From: Lederbergia citrea
GTDB taxonomy: Bacteria > Bacillota > Bacilli > Bacillales > Bacillaceae_C
Direction: 5' to 3'
DNA length: 64,000 bases
NCBI RefSeq assembly: GCF_018343525.1
Contig: NZ_JAGYPH010000005.1
Span: forward strand, 1-64,000
Under the pieces are notes generated by a model. It was not told the DNA's origin and did not search any database. It saw only the letters and a list, made by a program, of their open reading frames with translations. Both the position numbers and the translations under genes were made by a program. Every line of letters starts with the position of its first letter. Position 1 is the stretch's first letter. Shown here one piece after another: positions 15,396 through 24,813 of the stretch.

Positions 15396-16796
15396 TTATG
15401 TATTGGATCGATATTTCTCATCGATCTGTTTTTTTAGCTCATCTATCTTTTCAATATTTAATTTTTCCAGATCGTTCACTACATCTTTTTGAGCTTGATT
15501 CACTAGATTCTCTAATTCGATGCTTCGCTTATTAAAAAAGTCCCTTTGCTCCATATTGATTTTTTCTTCTTCTTCCATAATGGACAAAAAGTAACTAATA
15601 TTTAAATTCTGCGTATCAGCTCGAGAGCCCCAATCATTTGAAAATCCTAAAATATCAAAACTATTTTCGACTCTTTGATTATCAGCATCACTATGCGAAT
15701 CGCTTTTCCACTCTTCCCATCTTTCCATTACTTTACTTGCACGTTCAAATTCATCTTGCAGCTGATCTCCGTTATTTACAGTTGTATAAACACCATTCGA
15801 GATTTTCGCCATTTCTTTTAATTGCTTTTGTGATTCAGAATCAACATTAAACCCAATCACATTAATAATCGGAGAAACATTTGAATCAGCGAATGATTTC
15901 GCAACTTCGACCGGGTTTCCACCACATGTTTCAATGCCGTCACTTACCACGTATATAAGGTTCGTGTTTGTTTTTGCATCAAATTTAGCAAGAGCCTTTT
16001 TTGATTCTTCTAATGCCCGGGCAAGAGGTGTCCATCCGCTCGGCTGAAATTTGTTTAACGACTTTTTAAAGGCGGCTTCTTCATATTTCCCGAAGCCATA
16101 TACTTGCTCAATGCTGGAACAGGATAGTTTTTTATCACTTTCTGATCCCGTGCCTTTATGTCCATATACTCTTAATGATACGTTTGCTTCTTCTGGTACG
16201 CTGGCCAAAAATTTAGAAATTGCCTCTTTCGCCAGTTCCATCATCGTTTTCCCGCCAATTGTATGAGCCATACTTCCGCTCGCATCAAGAATGACTTCGA
16301 CATTATAATTTTCTTTAAATGTAAACCGTCCGTCCTTCACAGCCGGATCACCAGACATTGAATATTCCCACTTGTTAATCAAATCTTCCGGATTCGGAAA
16401 ATCAGTTGCTACTTGAGCATACACATACTGAAAATATTTCTCGTATTCTTCTTCACTAGCATCTTCAGATAGTGGTGGCATATCCTTTATTTCTTCTATG
16501 ACTTTGGCTTCCTCGGAAAATACATCCTGATCCGCAAACTGTCCTGCTGATTGATGAATCAAATCACCTGCTGTTTTTGGAACATCTGGTAAATCCTTAA
16601 AAAACGCGACGTCTTCTTTTGTTTTTTCTGACTCAGTCGCGGATTCAGATTCCGGTTCAGGTTTGGTTTCTTCCTTATTTTCTTGGACGATTTGATCATT
16701 TTTCTTCCCAGCTTGGCTTACATCTTTATTTTCCCCTTTACAACCCGTCAAGGCGAGGAAGATGGCGATGATGAATATAAAAAAACTTTTCTTCAT
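15396..16796 (-). CDS. VWA-domain lipoprotein (YwmC/YwmD-like)
   Basis: A 466-aa lipoprotein: hydrophobic leader and lipobox LALTGC with Cys19, then a Lys/Glu/Ser-rich linker (about 25-60). A von Willebrand A domain spans about 165-360. Its MIDAS is intact, with DASGSM at 171-176, GWTPLA supplying the Thr, and VVSDGIETC supplying the Asp. The C-terminus (390-466) is a charged coiled-coil-like segment. It resembles Bacillus YwmC/YwmD proteins as I remember them. It sits right after the Flp pilin gene. Since the operon's TadG-like protein lacks a VWA domain, this lipoprotein could supply that part in trans on the outer membrane face; that is inference. Confidence 0.88.
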   Translation of the reverse strand: MKKSFFIFIIAIFLALTGCKGENKDVSQAGKKNDQIVQENKEETKPEPESESATESEKTKEDVAFFKDLPDVPKTAGDLIHQSAGQFADQDVFSEEAKVIEEIKDMPPLSEDASEEEYEKYFQYVYAQVATDFPNPEDLINKWEYSMSGDPAVKDGRFTFKENYNVEVILDASGSMAHTIGGKTMMELAKEAISKFLASVPEEANVSLRVYGHKGTGSESDKKLSCSSIEQVYGFGKYEEAAFKKSLNKFQPSGWTPLARALEESKKALAKFDAKTNTNLIYVVSDGIETCGGNPVEVAKSFADSNVSPIINVIGFNVDSESQKQLKEMAKISNGVYTTVNNGDQLQDEFERASKVMERWEEWKSDSHSDADNQRVENSFDILGFSNDWGSRADTQNLNISYFLSIMEEEEKINMEQRDFFNKRSIELENLVNQAQKDVVNDLEKLNIEKIDELKKQIDEKYRSNT

Positions 16797-16823
16797 TAAC
16801 TTCTTCCTCCCTATTTTTTAAAA

Positions 16824-17039
16824 TTACTTTCCAATCTTGTCAATAAATCCTGTGAACTTTTTCACTACTTTATCTCCGAATTGGGTATCACCAGCAAATG
16901 CAGTGGAGATAAGTCCTACTGCTATAACGACTACTGCAGCGATACCAATCCACTCCAGTGTTTGTGATCCTCTTTCATTACGAATTACGTTATTAAGACG
17001 ATTTGTGCATTTTACATACATTTCAGTGAGCTTTTTCAT
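16824..17039 (-). CDS. Flp-type prepilin
   Basis: A 71-aa protein: a 24-residue basic leader ending NERG, then SQTLEWIGIAAVVVIAVGLI with Glu at +5 after Gly24, and a short C-terminal tail with Lys. This is the Flp/Tad major pilin layout, with a mature subunit of about 47 residues. The internal ATG at 17039 is chosen because GGAGG directly abuts the upstream ATG at 17048 and is 9 bp from this one. It lies between tadC and the VWA lipoprotein. The prepilin peptidase (TadV) is not in this window. Confidence 0.85.
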   Translation of the reverse strand: MKKLTEMYVKCTNRLNNVIRNERGSQTLEWIGIAAVVVIAVGLISTAFAGDTQFGDKVVKKFTGFIDKIGK

Positions 17040-17070
17040 TTTTTTCATCCTCCAACATTTTTTTTAATGG

Positions 17071-18006
17071 TTAAAATAAAGTGAAAATACTATTCTCGCC
17101 GTATATTAAATTTAATAGCATCAACCCGGCGATGATTAAGATTGATACAGGGGCAACCACAAATGTCGTTACGAGCGTTACCTTTGGAGACGCTTTGGCA
17201 GCTAATTCTTTGATTTGTTCTTCGCGAATTTGCCTTAATGCTTCCGCTTGAATTTTGAATGTCGTGGCAATGGGAACACCCAGCTTTTGTCCTTGGATTA
17301 GTGCTTTTATCAACCCTTGGAATTCCTGGTTATCGTTTCTGTCTAATAGATTCCGATAAGCGGTCTCCCGTGGTACTCCAAGATCGACTTCATAATTGAA
17401 GCGAGAAAATTCCTCTCTGAGAGGACCGTCGAAGAAACGAATCACCTCCTTAAGTGCTTGATCCAAACTTACTCCTGCATGCAAGCTAGTGCTAATGGTA
17501 TCTAAGAAATCAGGCAAGTCGAGACGAAGCGCTTCTTGGCGTTTCTTTGCCTGGTTCCGAACCGTAATGATTGGGATAAAATAACCGATGATCGGAAAGA
17601 TGATAATGGCATATTGCGAGAAAGGAAGCCCAATCATAAATGACATTGCTCCCGCAAAAAAGCCGACGATTAGCAAAAATATTTTCATCCCCTGAAACCG
17701 GGCAACAGTCAATTGATATTTGTTTCCTGATTTTTTTAGCAAGACGGCAACATCCTGGTTTTCGCTAAAAAAGTTAATTCTTTGTCCTAAATCAGCAAAT
17801 TCGTCCGCGTATTTCGTCATCTTTTGAAATAAAACCACACGTCTGTTGAGCTGTTTTTTCTTTTTCTCAAACGCATCGGTATAGGCAATTTCCGAGACAT
17901 GTTCTAATAGCTGTCGTTTTTCTTTTATATAAACAGAGGAATGCCTAACAGTAAGAATAATCATGAACCAAAATAAGATAACGCTAAGAATAATTAATGC
18001 ATCCAT
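17071..18006 (-). CDS. tadC: Tad pilus inner-membrane platform protein TadC
   Basis: A 311-aa protein with an N-terminal hydrophobic segment, two central segments (about 105-145) and one near the C-terminus (about 280-305). Between these lies a type II secretion F domain (DLPDFLDTISTSLHAGVSLDQALKEV). This is the TadC half of the platform that works with the TadA ATPase to extrude Flp pilin. It starts 3 bp after tadB and lies just upstream of the pilin gene. Confidence 0.9.
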   Translation of the reverse strand: MDALIILSVILFWFMIILTVRHSSVYIKEKRQLLEHVSEIAYTDAFEKKKKQLNRRVVLFQKMTKYADEFADLGQRINFFSENQDVAVLLKKSGNKYQLTVARFQGMKIFLLIVGFFAGAMSFMIGLPFSQYAIIIFPIIGYFIPIITVRNQAKKRQEALRLDLPDFLDTISTSLHAGVSLDQALKEVIRFFDGPLREEFSRFNYEVDLGVPRETAYRNLLDRNDNQEFQGLIKALIQGQKLGVPIATTFKIQAEALRQIREEQIKELAAKASPKVTLVTTFVVAPVSILIIAGLMLLNLIYGENSIFTLF

Positions 18007-18009
18007 ATA

Positions 18010-18942
18010 CTACACCCTAATATTCGTAATTTTACGGATAAGCAAAAAGGAAAGCACAATGCCGGCAATAAATAAAATCAAAATTATGATTCCAGGGCCT
18101 GTCCATAATGGATCGATAAACCCCTCTACAATATTATTCATCACGAGTAAGATAAAAATTGGCATTGCAGGAACAATGTACGAAATGTACTTCTGCTCGG
18201 AAGTCATTGTTTTGATTACTTGATTTAGCACTTTTCGATCTTCCAACGTATTGGACATCGATTCGAGCGTGAGAGCTAAATTGCCTCCCGTTTTTTTCTG
18301 GATGAGAAGGGTAGCGATAAACAGCTGAAACTCCCTCGATTTATTTCTTTTTTGAACCGACTTCAAGGCGTGATCCAATGAAACTCCAAGCTTAAGTTCA
18401 TGCGATATCCGTTTAAATTCAGTACCTGCAGGAGCTGATACTTCTCTTGCGACAATGTCAATCCCTTGGCTGATTGTCAATCCTGAACGGGCAGCATTTC
18501 CAAGCATTCGACATACTTCTCCTAGCTGCTCATTAAATCTTTCCTCATATTTATTCTTCCTTAGAGAGAAGAGCAAGAAATGCACGGCTGTCAAAATACC
18601 TACTGCGATCATCATACTTAGCGAAAATGGCATATTAAAAATATTGACGAATAGGAGCAGTAAAACTAGGAAACCTAAAATATGAATTCCGATATATTCA
18701 GATGGTAATAGTGGAAGATTAGCATTCTGTAGTTTACTAATGAGTGCCTGTGCATTTTTTGACTGATCGTAGCGATCTCCCCATACACTTATAGCGCTTT
18801 TCCTTTTTTCCTCGGGAAACCATTTATTTACTCGTTTCTGCCATTCCTTCTTTTGGCTTCTATACCCTAGATAGAAATAGCACGACCAGATAATGAGTAA
18901 GACTGACAAGCTATACAGTATGGGTACGCTCAAGTTCATTTC
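18010..18942 (-). CDS. tadB: Tad pilus inner-membrane platform protein TadB
   Basis: The 310-aa protein begins [11 protein letters not shown] at 18942, where GGAGGAGGTG lies upstream inside the end of tadA; the two genes overlap by 32 bp. It has an N-terminal membrane segment, a central hydrophobic pair, a T2SSF domain (LGNAARSGLTISQGIDIVA) and two C-terminal segments. It forms the platform with TadC. The upstream in-frame Met at 18990 is disfavoured because it lacks a ribosome site. Confidence 0.9.
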   Translation of the reverse strand, partial: EMNLSVPILYSLSVLLIIWSCYFYLGYRSQKKEWQKRVNKWFPEEKRKSAISVWGDRYDQSKNAQALISKLQNANLPLLPSEYIGIHILGFLVLLLLFVNIFNMPFSLSMMIAVGILTAVHFLLFSLRKNKYEERFNEQLGEVCRMLGNAARSGLTISQGIDIVAREVSAPAGTEFKRISHELKLGVSLDHALKSVQKRNKSREFQLFIATLLIQKKTGGNLALTLESMSNTLEDRKVLNQVIKTMTSEQKYISYIVPAMPIFILLVMNNIVEGFIDPLWTGPGIIILILFIAGIVLSFLLIRKITNIRV

Positions 18943-20287
18943 CAGCACCTCCTCCGACAGTAAAGATGGAAGGATCGAGATCGATTCCATAGATTCTCAT
19001 TTGCTCTAAACATTTCGGAATAATACCAGTCGCAACAAATTCCCCAGTGACATGTCCTTTTTCATTTACACCACTTCTTTTAAAGTGGAAAATATCTTGG
19101 ACTTGAATCCGATTCTCTTGATTTACATACACTTCGGAAATGTTTACGATTTTCCTTGTGCCATCGCTTAACCGTTCTGCTTGAATAATATAGTCAAGTG
19201 CACCGACAATATATTCCCTGATGATATGAGTCGGTAAATCCATGCCTGCCATAACCACCATTCCCTCAACACGGCTGATCGCATCTGTTGGCGTATTCGC
19301 GTGGACGGTTGTTAGCGACCCTTCATGCCCTGTATTCATGGCCTGCAGCATATCAAACGCTTCTGCCCCACGGACTTCTCCAACGATAATCCGATCGGGT
19401 CTCATCCTTAGGGCATTCTTAACTAATTGCCTAATTGACACTTCTCCTTTGCCTTCTACGTTTGGCGGCCGTGCCTCCATACCAACAACGCTTGAGCGGT
19501 TAAGGCGGAGTTCAGCGGAGTCTTCAATTGTGATGACCCGTTCGTAAGCTGGAATAGCTTTGGCGACTGCATTCAATAATGTGGTTTTCCCGCTTCCCGT
19601 TCCCCCGGAAATTAATATATTTGTTTTTGCTTTGACGAGAGCTTGAATAAAGAGAGACATCTCTTCATTTAAAGATTTAAAGTTCAGTAAATCTTCCATT
19701 TCAAACGGCGTTTTCCGGAATTTCCTGATAGAAATAAGGGTTCCGTTCAAACTTATAGGAGGAATGACAGCATTTACCCGGCTCCCGTCAGGTAATCGGG
19801 CGTCCACCATTGGCGAGCTTTCATCGAGCCGGCGACCGAGCGGGGCGACAACACGGTCAATAATATGCCGTATATGTGCTTCATCCTTGAATATAATATT
19901 TGCTTGTTCAAGTCTTCCGTTTTTTTCCACAAACACTTCTTTTGGTCCATTCACCAAAATTTCAGTGATCTCTTCATCATTCAAAAGCGATTCTAGCGGA
20001 CCGAAACCAACGCTTTCATCAATAAGCCGCGATAATAAAATATCTTTCTCATGTCGCGGAATAATCACTTTTTCCTCGGACATAAACTGATTGATTAACC
20101 GTTCGATTGTAAGTCTTTTTTCGCCTTCTGAAAGACTGATCAACTGTTCGAGATTTGTTTCTGCCAGTAACCGAAGTTTATAATGTTCCACTAATTCATC
20201 GATATACGGATTTGCCAATGGGATACGAGTATCCACTAATGGCTCTTTTATTTGTGTCCGATCGAATTTTTTTTGGAAGAGCGACAT
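18911..20287 (-). CDS. tadA: Tad/CpaF-type secretion ATPase TadA
   Basis: A 458-aa hexameric ATPase that powers Flp pilin extrusion. An N-terminal helical region is followed by the CpaF signature [22 protein letters not shown] (about 94-115) and the [14 protein letters not shown] stretch. Walker A is GGTGSGKT at 228-235, the Asp box is [11 protein letters not shown], and Walker B with the arginine-rich element is [14 protein letters not shown], followed by the HANTP histidine box. Length and motifs are complete. ATG with GGAGG 7 bp upstream. Confidence 0.96.
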   Translation of the reverse strand: MSLFQKKFDRTQIKEPLVDTRIPLANPYIDELVEHYKLRLLAETNLEQLISLSEGEKRLTIERLINQFMSEEKVIIPRHEKDILLSRLIDESVGFGPLESLLNDEEITEILVNGPKEVFVEKNGRLEQANIIFKDEAHIRHIIDRVVAPLGRRLDESSPMVDARLPDGSRVNAVIPPISLNGTLISIRKFRKTPFEMEDLLNFKSLNEEMSLFIQALVKAKTNILISGGTGSGKTTLLNAVAKAIPAYERVITIEDSAELRLNRSSVVGMEARPPNVEGKGEVSIRQLVKNALRMRPDRIIVGEVRGAEAFDMLQAMNTGHEGSLTTVHANTPTDAISRVEGMVVMAGMDLPTHIIREYIVGALDYIIQAERLSDGTRKIVNISEVYVNQENRIQVQDIFHFKRSGVNEKGHVTGEFVATGIIPKCLEQMRIYGIDLDPSIFTVGGGAGNELERTHTV

Positions 20288-20354
20288 TTTGGCGCCTCCT
20301 GTCTTTATCCATTTTTATTTTAAGTGCCTGATGAACGGGCGCTTTCGCTTTGGA

Positions 20355-21500
20355 TCACTTCAGCATCGAGTTAACCCATTTATGTATGTCTTTTGCTGCA
20401 GGGATTAATTTTTTTTCTTTTGGTTCGGTTCTGATTGGCTTTCCTTGGTTGATGGCTGCTTGCACACCTTTGATATCTCTTCGTATTTCCGCAGCTACAG
20501 GATATTGGACAAAGCGTTCCAAGTCTTTTTTGGTGAGCTCGTTCTCTCTGCCTTTTTCATTAATCACTATTTCCATTCTCTCTTCAACGACAATGTTAAG
20601 CCTTTGGAAAAGTTCCTCTGCATGTTTTAATACTCGAATGGAGGGGGTATCAAGTGTAATCACATAATAGATACGATCAGCCTCTTCTAGGGCAGCGTAT
20701 GAATTTTCATCAATCATCGATGGAAGATCAATAATAATGAAATCGTAGCTTCTACGGCAGGCTCTTAATAAACGGGTGACGAATTCGCCATCAATACTTT
20801 CCGCAAGTTCCGCATCACGGGGACTGATTAAAACTTCTAGTTTTGATGATGGCTCATTTTCCGAAATATTCCGGATATGATTTTCGTTGATTTCATGAAT
20901 AACAGGTTTTAAATCAATTAAAGATCGACTGCTATCTATCCCAAGAAAAGTTTCCGCTCCACCATATTGGAGATTTAAATCGATATGTAATACTTGAGCC
21001 GTCGATTCAAGCTTTAGTGTTTGGGCAAATGCTGTACTTAGGAATGTTTTTCCTGTTCCGCCTTTCCCGCTGTAAAAGGCAAATACTTGGCCATTTCCTC
21101 GCTTGAAACCACCTCCAGCTGCAACTTCTGCATTGCCTGCCTGTCTTGTTGCAAGACCATGAATTCGATCAGCCAATATATTCATTTCGTCAGGAATTAC
21201 TAAATAATCGATTGCACCTGCACGAATCACATCCCGAAGTAATTGGAAATCCTGACCATCATGAATATACAAAATGGACATTTGAGGATTTTCTTTTAGT
21301 AAAAATGGAATGATATCGAGTGGAGACTCCGCACCGTTTTTCAACACAATCGCAAGATTAGTTTGTGTATCCCGAAATTCGGATCGGATTTGATTCGGCT
21401 CGATTAATTTAATTTGGAATGTATCCTTTAATGTTTCATGAATAGATTCGTAAAGCTCATTATCTTCTCCTACAATCAATAGTTCCGTTCGTTTGCTCAT
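20355..21500 (-). CDS. tadZ: TadZ/CpaE-like ParA-type localisation ATPase
   Basis: A 381-aa protein. Residues 1-120 form a receiver-like domain without the usual phospho-acceptor pattern (pseudo-receiver). Residues 136-375 form a MinD/ParA-type ATPase with an intact deviant Walker A, KGGTGKT at 146-152, and a Walker B-like FIIIDLPSMID. TadZ proteins place the pilus machine in the cell. ATG with CGGAGGGAACC upstream. Second gene of the operon. Confidence 0.9.
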   Translation of the reverse strand: MSKRTELLIVGEDNELYESIHETLKDTFQIKLIEPNQIRSEFRDTQTNLAIVLKNGAESPLDIIPFLLKENPQMSILYIHDGQDFQLLRDVIRAGAIDYLVIPDEMNILADRIHGLATRQAGNAEVAAGGGFKRGNGQVFAFYSGKGGTGKTFLSTAFAQTLKLESTAQVLHIDLNLQYGGAETFLGIDSSRSLIDLKPVIHEINENHIRNISENEPSSKLEVLISPRDAELAESIDGEFVTRLLRACRRSYDFIIIDLPSMIDENSYAALEEADRIYYVITLDTPSIRVLKHAEELFQRLNIVVEERMEIVINEKGRENELTKKDLERFVQYPVAAEIRRDIKGVQAAINQGKPIRTEPKEKKLIPAAKDIHKWVNSMLK

Positions 21501-21582
21501 TGGTTCCCTCCGTCAGTTCGCACAGCTTCAAAAAGCAATTACTGAAAGCCATGTTCATATGAAAGATTAGCTAGCGGGCCAT

Positions 21583-22413
21583 TTAGTTTCCTTGCTTCTT
21601 CTGCTTTGGATCCGGCTTTTGCTTTTCCTTCGTTTTTTCTTCTTTTGTCACTTCCTCTTTAGTTGACTTTTCAGCATCTTTCGTTTTAGATTTAGCAGGT
21701 TGTTGATTTGCGTCCATTTCTTGATTTTCAATATCAGCCTTCTCTTCTATTATCTTCTCTCCCGGTGCTTTTTGATCTGTATCCTCAAGCTGCATCGACT
21801 CCAATTTTCCTACATTGGCTTTAACGATTCGGACACTATCCGCATAGTTTTGCATATGAATCAGCTCTGGAGCAGCTTCCAATGGAACCTCAAGCTGGAC
21901 ACCTTTAAATTTGTTCTTTTCTTTTGCAACTCTTGCGACTTTAACATCTTTCATAAAGACGATTGTTTCCTCTTTTGAGTTAAAACGATGAGAAACAATG
22001 ATATCGACACGATCCATTGCCTCTAATGGCTCATCGAAGAAAATTCTGTCGGCCTGCATGAGAGTAATAAGGCGGTTATTTTCTTCAACAACTGAAGAAG
22101 CTTGCTTCAGCATGTTCTTTGTAATAATGTCCCCTGTTGATAAAGGTACAATTGAAACCTTATTCATTAGTTCTTCAGCATTAGTAATATGGTAATCTCT
22201 TAAATATTTTTGAGGAATCTCTTCCATTTTTATGTCTTCCGGACGAATCAGCGCTCTAGAAGGGATGTCATCATTAGCAACAAAGATTTGCACCATTGTG
22301 CCTAAATTGTTGTTTAGAGCCTGAACCTTTTTTAAAACAAGAAATCCGGATGTTAATGCTAATAATAAAGAAATCACAAAAAATATAATCGCTTTTCTCT
22401 TTGACTCCAGCAT
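21583..22413 (-). CDS. cpaB: CpaB/RcpC-like pilus assembly protein
   Basis: A 276-aa protein from the ATG at 22413 (GAGGTC 7 bp upstream; the longer frame to 22500 has no ribosome site). It has one N-terminal membrane anchor, then a SAF domain (VFVANDDIPSRALIRPEDIKMEEIP) and a second domain (IDVIVSHRFNSKEETIVF). The C-terminal 60 residues are almost all Lys, Glu, Gln and Thr and probably disordered. RcpC/CpaB usually partners the outer-membrane secretin; in this Gram-positive it may bind the cell wall instead. First gene of the tad operon. Confidence 0.85.
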   Translation of the reverse strand: MLESKRKAIIFFVISLLLALTSGFLVLKKVQALNNNLGTMVQIFVANDDIPSRALIRPEDIKMEEIPQKYLRDYHITNAEELMNKVSIVPLSTGDIITKNMLKQASSVVEENNRLITLMQADRIFFDEPLEAMDRVDIIVSHRFNSKEETIVFMKDVKVARVAKEKNKFKGVQLEVPLEAAPELIHMQNYADSVRIVKANVGKLESMQLEDTDQKAPGEKIIEEKADIENQEMDANQQPAKSKTKDAEKSTKEEVTKEEKTKEKQKPDPKQKKQGN

Positions 22414-22526
22414 TCTTTGACCTCGTTTCTTTGCAGCGTAATCAACAAATGTAAACTTAACAAATATTGTTTTTATTTTATAAGTTAATAACATGTTCAC
22501 ATTTAGGTCAAACGTCTCGAAAATGG

Positions 22527-22630
22527 TGTCGAAATTTACCTAAGTCCTTTTAACCAGCATTACTTTGAAACTGAGATAATTTTCAGGTCCTATTACACGG
22601 TTTAAATTGTGACAAGCGAGGTATGTCGAA
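22527..22630. promoter_or_regulatory. Two TGTCGAA sites (0A-box-like) upstream of tad operon
   Basis: TGTCGAA occurs at 22527-22533 and 22624-22630, both in the same orientation and 97 bp apart, in the 300-bp AT-rich region before cpaB. TGTCGAA is the Spo0A~P binding core known from B. subtilis. A TTGTCA with a weak TAGGAC 17 bp on (minus strand, about 22590-22615) could be a promoter. The rest of 22414-22761 shows no gene; a small inverted repeat (CATTACTTTTAGTAATG) lies near 22705. Confidence 0.4.
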
Positions 22631-22761
22631 TAAAAATACCCACAATTCGGTGAAATTTTTTCCGTTTTTTTACAAAAGTAGGTATAAATAATCATTTTTT
22701 AAACATTACTTTTAGTAATGGTCATTTCCATAATTTAGTCGCTTGATAAAGTTAAGCAAAC

Positions 22762-22794
22762 AAAAAAAAGGATTAGCAACTTTTTGCCCATCCT
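22762..22794 (-). terminator. Histidine kinase terminator
   Basis: AGGATGGGCAA, an AAAG loop and TTGCTAATCCT form an 11-bp stem with one mismatch, followed by eight T residues, immediately after the kinase gene. It separates the kinase from the tad operon promoter region. Confidence 0.9.
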
Positions 22795-22807
22795 CGCATT
22801 ATCGAAC

Positions 22808-24646
22808 TTATTCGCCACTATCTGACGGTAGCTTTATTGTCACAGTGGTACCTTTTTCATCATTATTGGTAAATTGAATTGTTCCTCGATGATTTTCAAT
22901 AATCTTATAGCTGACCATAAGGCCAAGACCCGTGCCTTTTTCTTTATTAGAATAAAAAGGCTCACCCAACCGATTCAGGAATTCTTTTGGAATGCCCATT
23001 CCTTCATCTTTAACTTCAATCTGTACATATCCATTAGGCATGAGGGTTGTTGCAATATGTATATTACCTCCCAAAGGCATTGATTCAATCGCATTTTTAA
23101 TTAAATTCATGACCACTTGCTTAATTTGCTTTGGCTCGCAGCTAATCGCTGGTAATTTTCTTTCAAAATTCATATTAATTTGTACTTTATGTAGTAAGGC
23201 TTCAGGATTCATGAAAAAAATGACTTCTTGTAAAATTACATTAATATCACTGCTAACAAATTTCATTTCCTCTTGTGGTTTTGCTAACATTAAAAACTCA
23301 TTTACGATCGACTCGATTCTCTCAAGCTCTGTTAAAATAATATGATTATATGTACTTTTTGATTCTTGGGCAATCAGCTGTGAAAATCCCTTTACCGCTG
23401 TCAGCGGATTCCTGATTTCATGTGCGATTCCTGCTGCCAATTGGCCGAGTACTCCTAATTTATCTTGCTTCTTGATCATTTGGTCCTTCTTTTTCCATTC
23501 CGTTATATCTTGGGTTACACTAAGATTACGTGTAATTTGCCCATTTTCATTTGCCATAGGCGTGACTTTCGTTCTGACCCATCTTTCTTCCCCACCTTCA
23601 ATATCCTTCAACTTAAATTCAATTTCAATCGGATCATTACAAGGAGATGAGAAGATTCTTTTAATTCTTTCAAAATCCTCCGGTTCAAATCTTTCAAACA
23701 TGACAGTTGGGTCTGTATACATCGCTTCAATATTAAAACCCCAAAGCTTTTCATAAGAGGGGCTTATATAAAGAAATTTAGATTGTTCAAAATCAAATAA
23801 ACAAATAACTTCACTTATATTCTCGGTTATCTCAAGTAATAATTTTTCCCGTTCAGCAATTACCTCATTTTGCCTTTCAATTAACATTTTTGTTTCCAAT
23901 AGCTCAGTAAGGTCTTTTGTAATCGCTACATTCCCGATGATTCTCCCAGTATCATCGATAATAGGTGAGACAATCAATGAGACCGGAAAAATGGTCCCAT
24001 CTTTTTTCATCCTTAGCGTCTGTCGATGGACTAATTTTTTGCCGACTAAAACTTCCCCTACGATGTCTCCAAATTCATATTGAAGATGCTCTGGAATTAC
24101 AGGTAAAGTCTTTCCCATTATTTCCGCCGATTTCCAGCCGTACATTTGCTCGAATGCAGAGTTCAGAAAAATAACGCGTCCTTCCAAATCACACATATCA
24201 GCAGCCTCTTCTGAAATATCGAACAGATTATTCGCCCCGATATAATTAGCAAGATCTTTTCCGAAATTTTCAATAGTGTCCTCAGACAGACGGGCAACCG
24301 CGTGCACCCAACCATCATTAATTGCTTTTCCATTACACCAAAGCAAGGTGATAAATGTTCCATCTTTCCGGCGATATCTATTCGTATATGGAGAGAAGAA
24401 ATTTTTATTTTGTATCGCCTTTACCACTTCCATTGTTTTCTCACGGTCATCATCATGAATAAGATCTAAGTAATTCATATGGACCAACTCAGAAAAATCA
24501 TATTGCAAATTTTTTTCAAATGAAGCGTTCACGTACTTGATTCTTCCTTTGGAATCAAGCAAAATTAACATTTCATTTGAGGAATCTGCAAACCACTTAA
24601 GTGTTTCAATTATAAGGGCGTTTTCTCTCTCTACTGTCTTCCCCAT
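22808..24646 (-). CDS. Three-PAS sensor histidine kinase, sporulation-kinase type
   Basis: A 612-aa cytoplasmic kinase with no membrane segment. It has three PAS domains (about 15-120, 140-250 and 270-385), a HisKA domain with His409 in AAGIAHEIRNPLTAVKGFSQL, and a HATPase domain with N (NLIKNAIES), G1 (DEGMGIP) and G2 (GTGLGLMVSYKI) boxes. The H-box sequence matches the group that feeds the Spo0F-Spo0A phosphorelay (KinA/KinE and relatives). No response regulator is adjacent, as is normal for such orphan kinases. ATG with AAGGGGTG upstream. Its position upstream of the tad operon, with 0A-like sites between, suggests a regulatory link, which is inference. Confidence 0.9.
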   Translation of the reverse strand: MGKTVERENALIIETLKWFADSSNEMLILLDSKGRIKYVNASFEKNLQYDFSELVHMNYLDLIHDDDREKTMEVVKAIQNKNFFSPYTNRYRRKDGTFITLLWCNGKAINDGWVHAVARLSEDTIENFGKDLANYIGANNLFDISEEAADMCDLEGRVIFLNSAFEQMYGWKSAEIMGKTLPVIPEHLQYEFGDIVGEVLVGKKLVHRQTLRMKKDGTIFPVSLIVSPIIDDTGRIIGNVAITKDLTELLETKMLIERQNEVIAEREKLLLEITENISEVICLFDFEQSKFLYISPSYEKLWGFNIEAMYTDPTVMFERFEPEDFERIKRIFSSPCNDPIEIEFKLKDIEGGEERWVRTKVTPMANENGQITRNLSVTQDITEWKKKDQMIKKQDKLGVLGQLAAGIAHEIRNPLTAVKGFSQLIAQESKSTYNHIILTELERIESIVNEFLMLAKPQEEMKFVSSDINVILQEVIFFMNPEALLHKVQINMNFERKLPAISCEPKQIKQVVMNLIKNAIESMPLGGNIHIATTLMPNGYVQIEVKDEGMGIPKEFLNRLGEPFYSNKEKGTGLGLMVSYKIIENHRGTIQFTNNDEKGTTVTIKLPSDSGE

Positions 24647-24813
24647 ATGCTAGCACCCCTTAAAGTTATCCTGATTACATAGTTATTACTATTTTAACAG
24701 AAAATTTAATTTTTTGCTAAAATTCTCAGTTTTGGAGAGAAGTTTACTTAATATTAGATGGGTTTTTGTGGACAGGATTCGCTAAAAAGAAGGATTACTG
24801 TCCTCATAATGGT

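Noticed and set aside
22700..22730. CATTAC/GTAATG hairpin as a second kinase terminator or an operator
   Set aside because: The stem is short and the following tract is weak; the stronger terminator at 22762-22794 already serves the kinase gene.
24676..24813. Inverted repeat GGACAG...CTGTCC after the alkaline phosphatase gene as a terminator
   Set aside because: The stem is interrupted and followed by ACAAAAAC on the relevant strand, not a T run, so it was not listed as a terminator.
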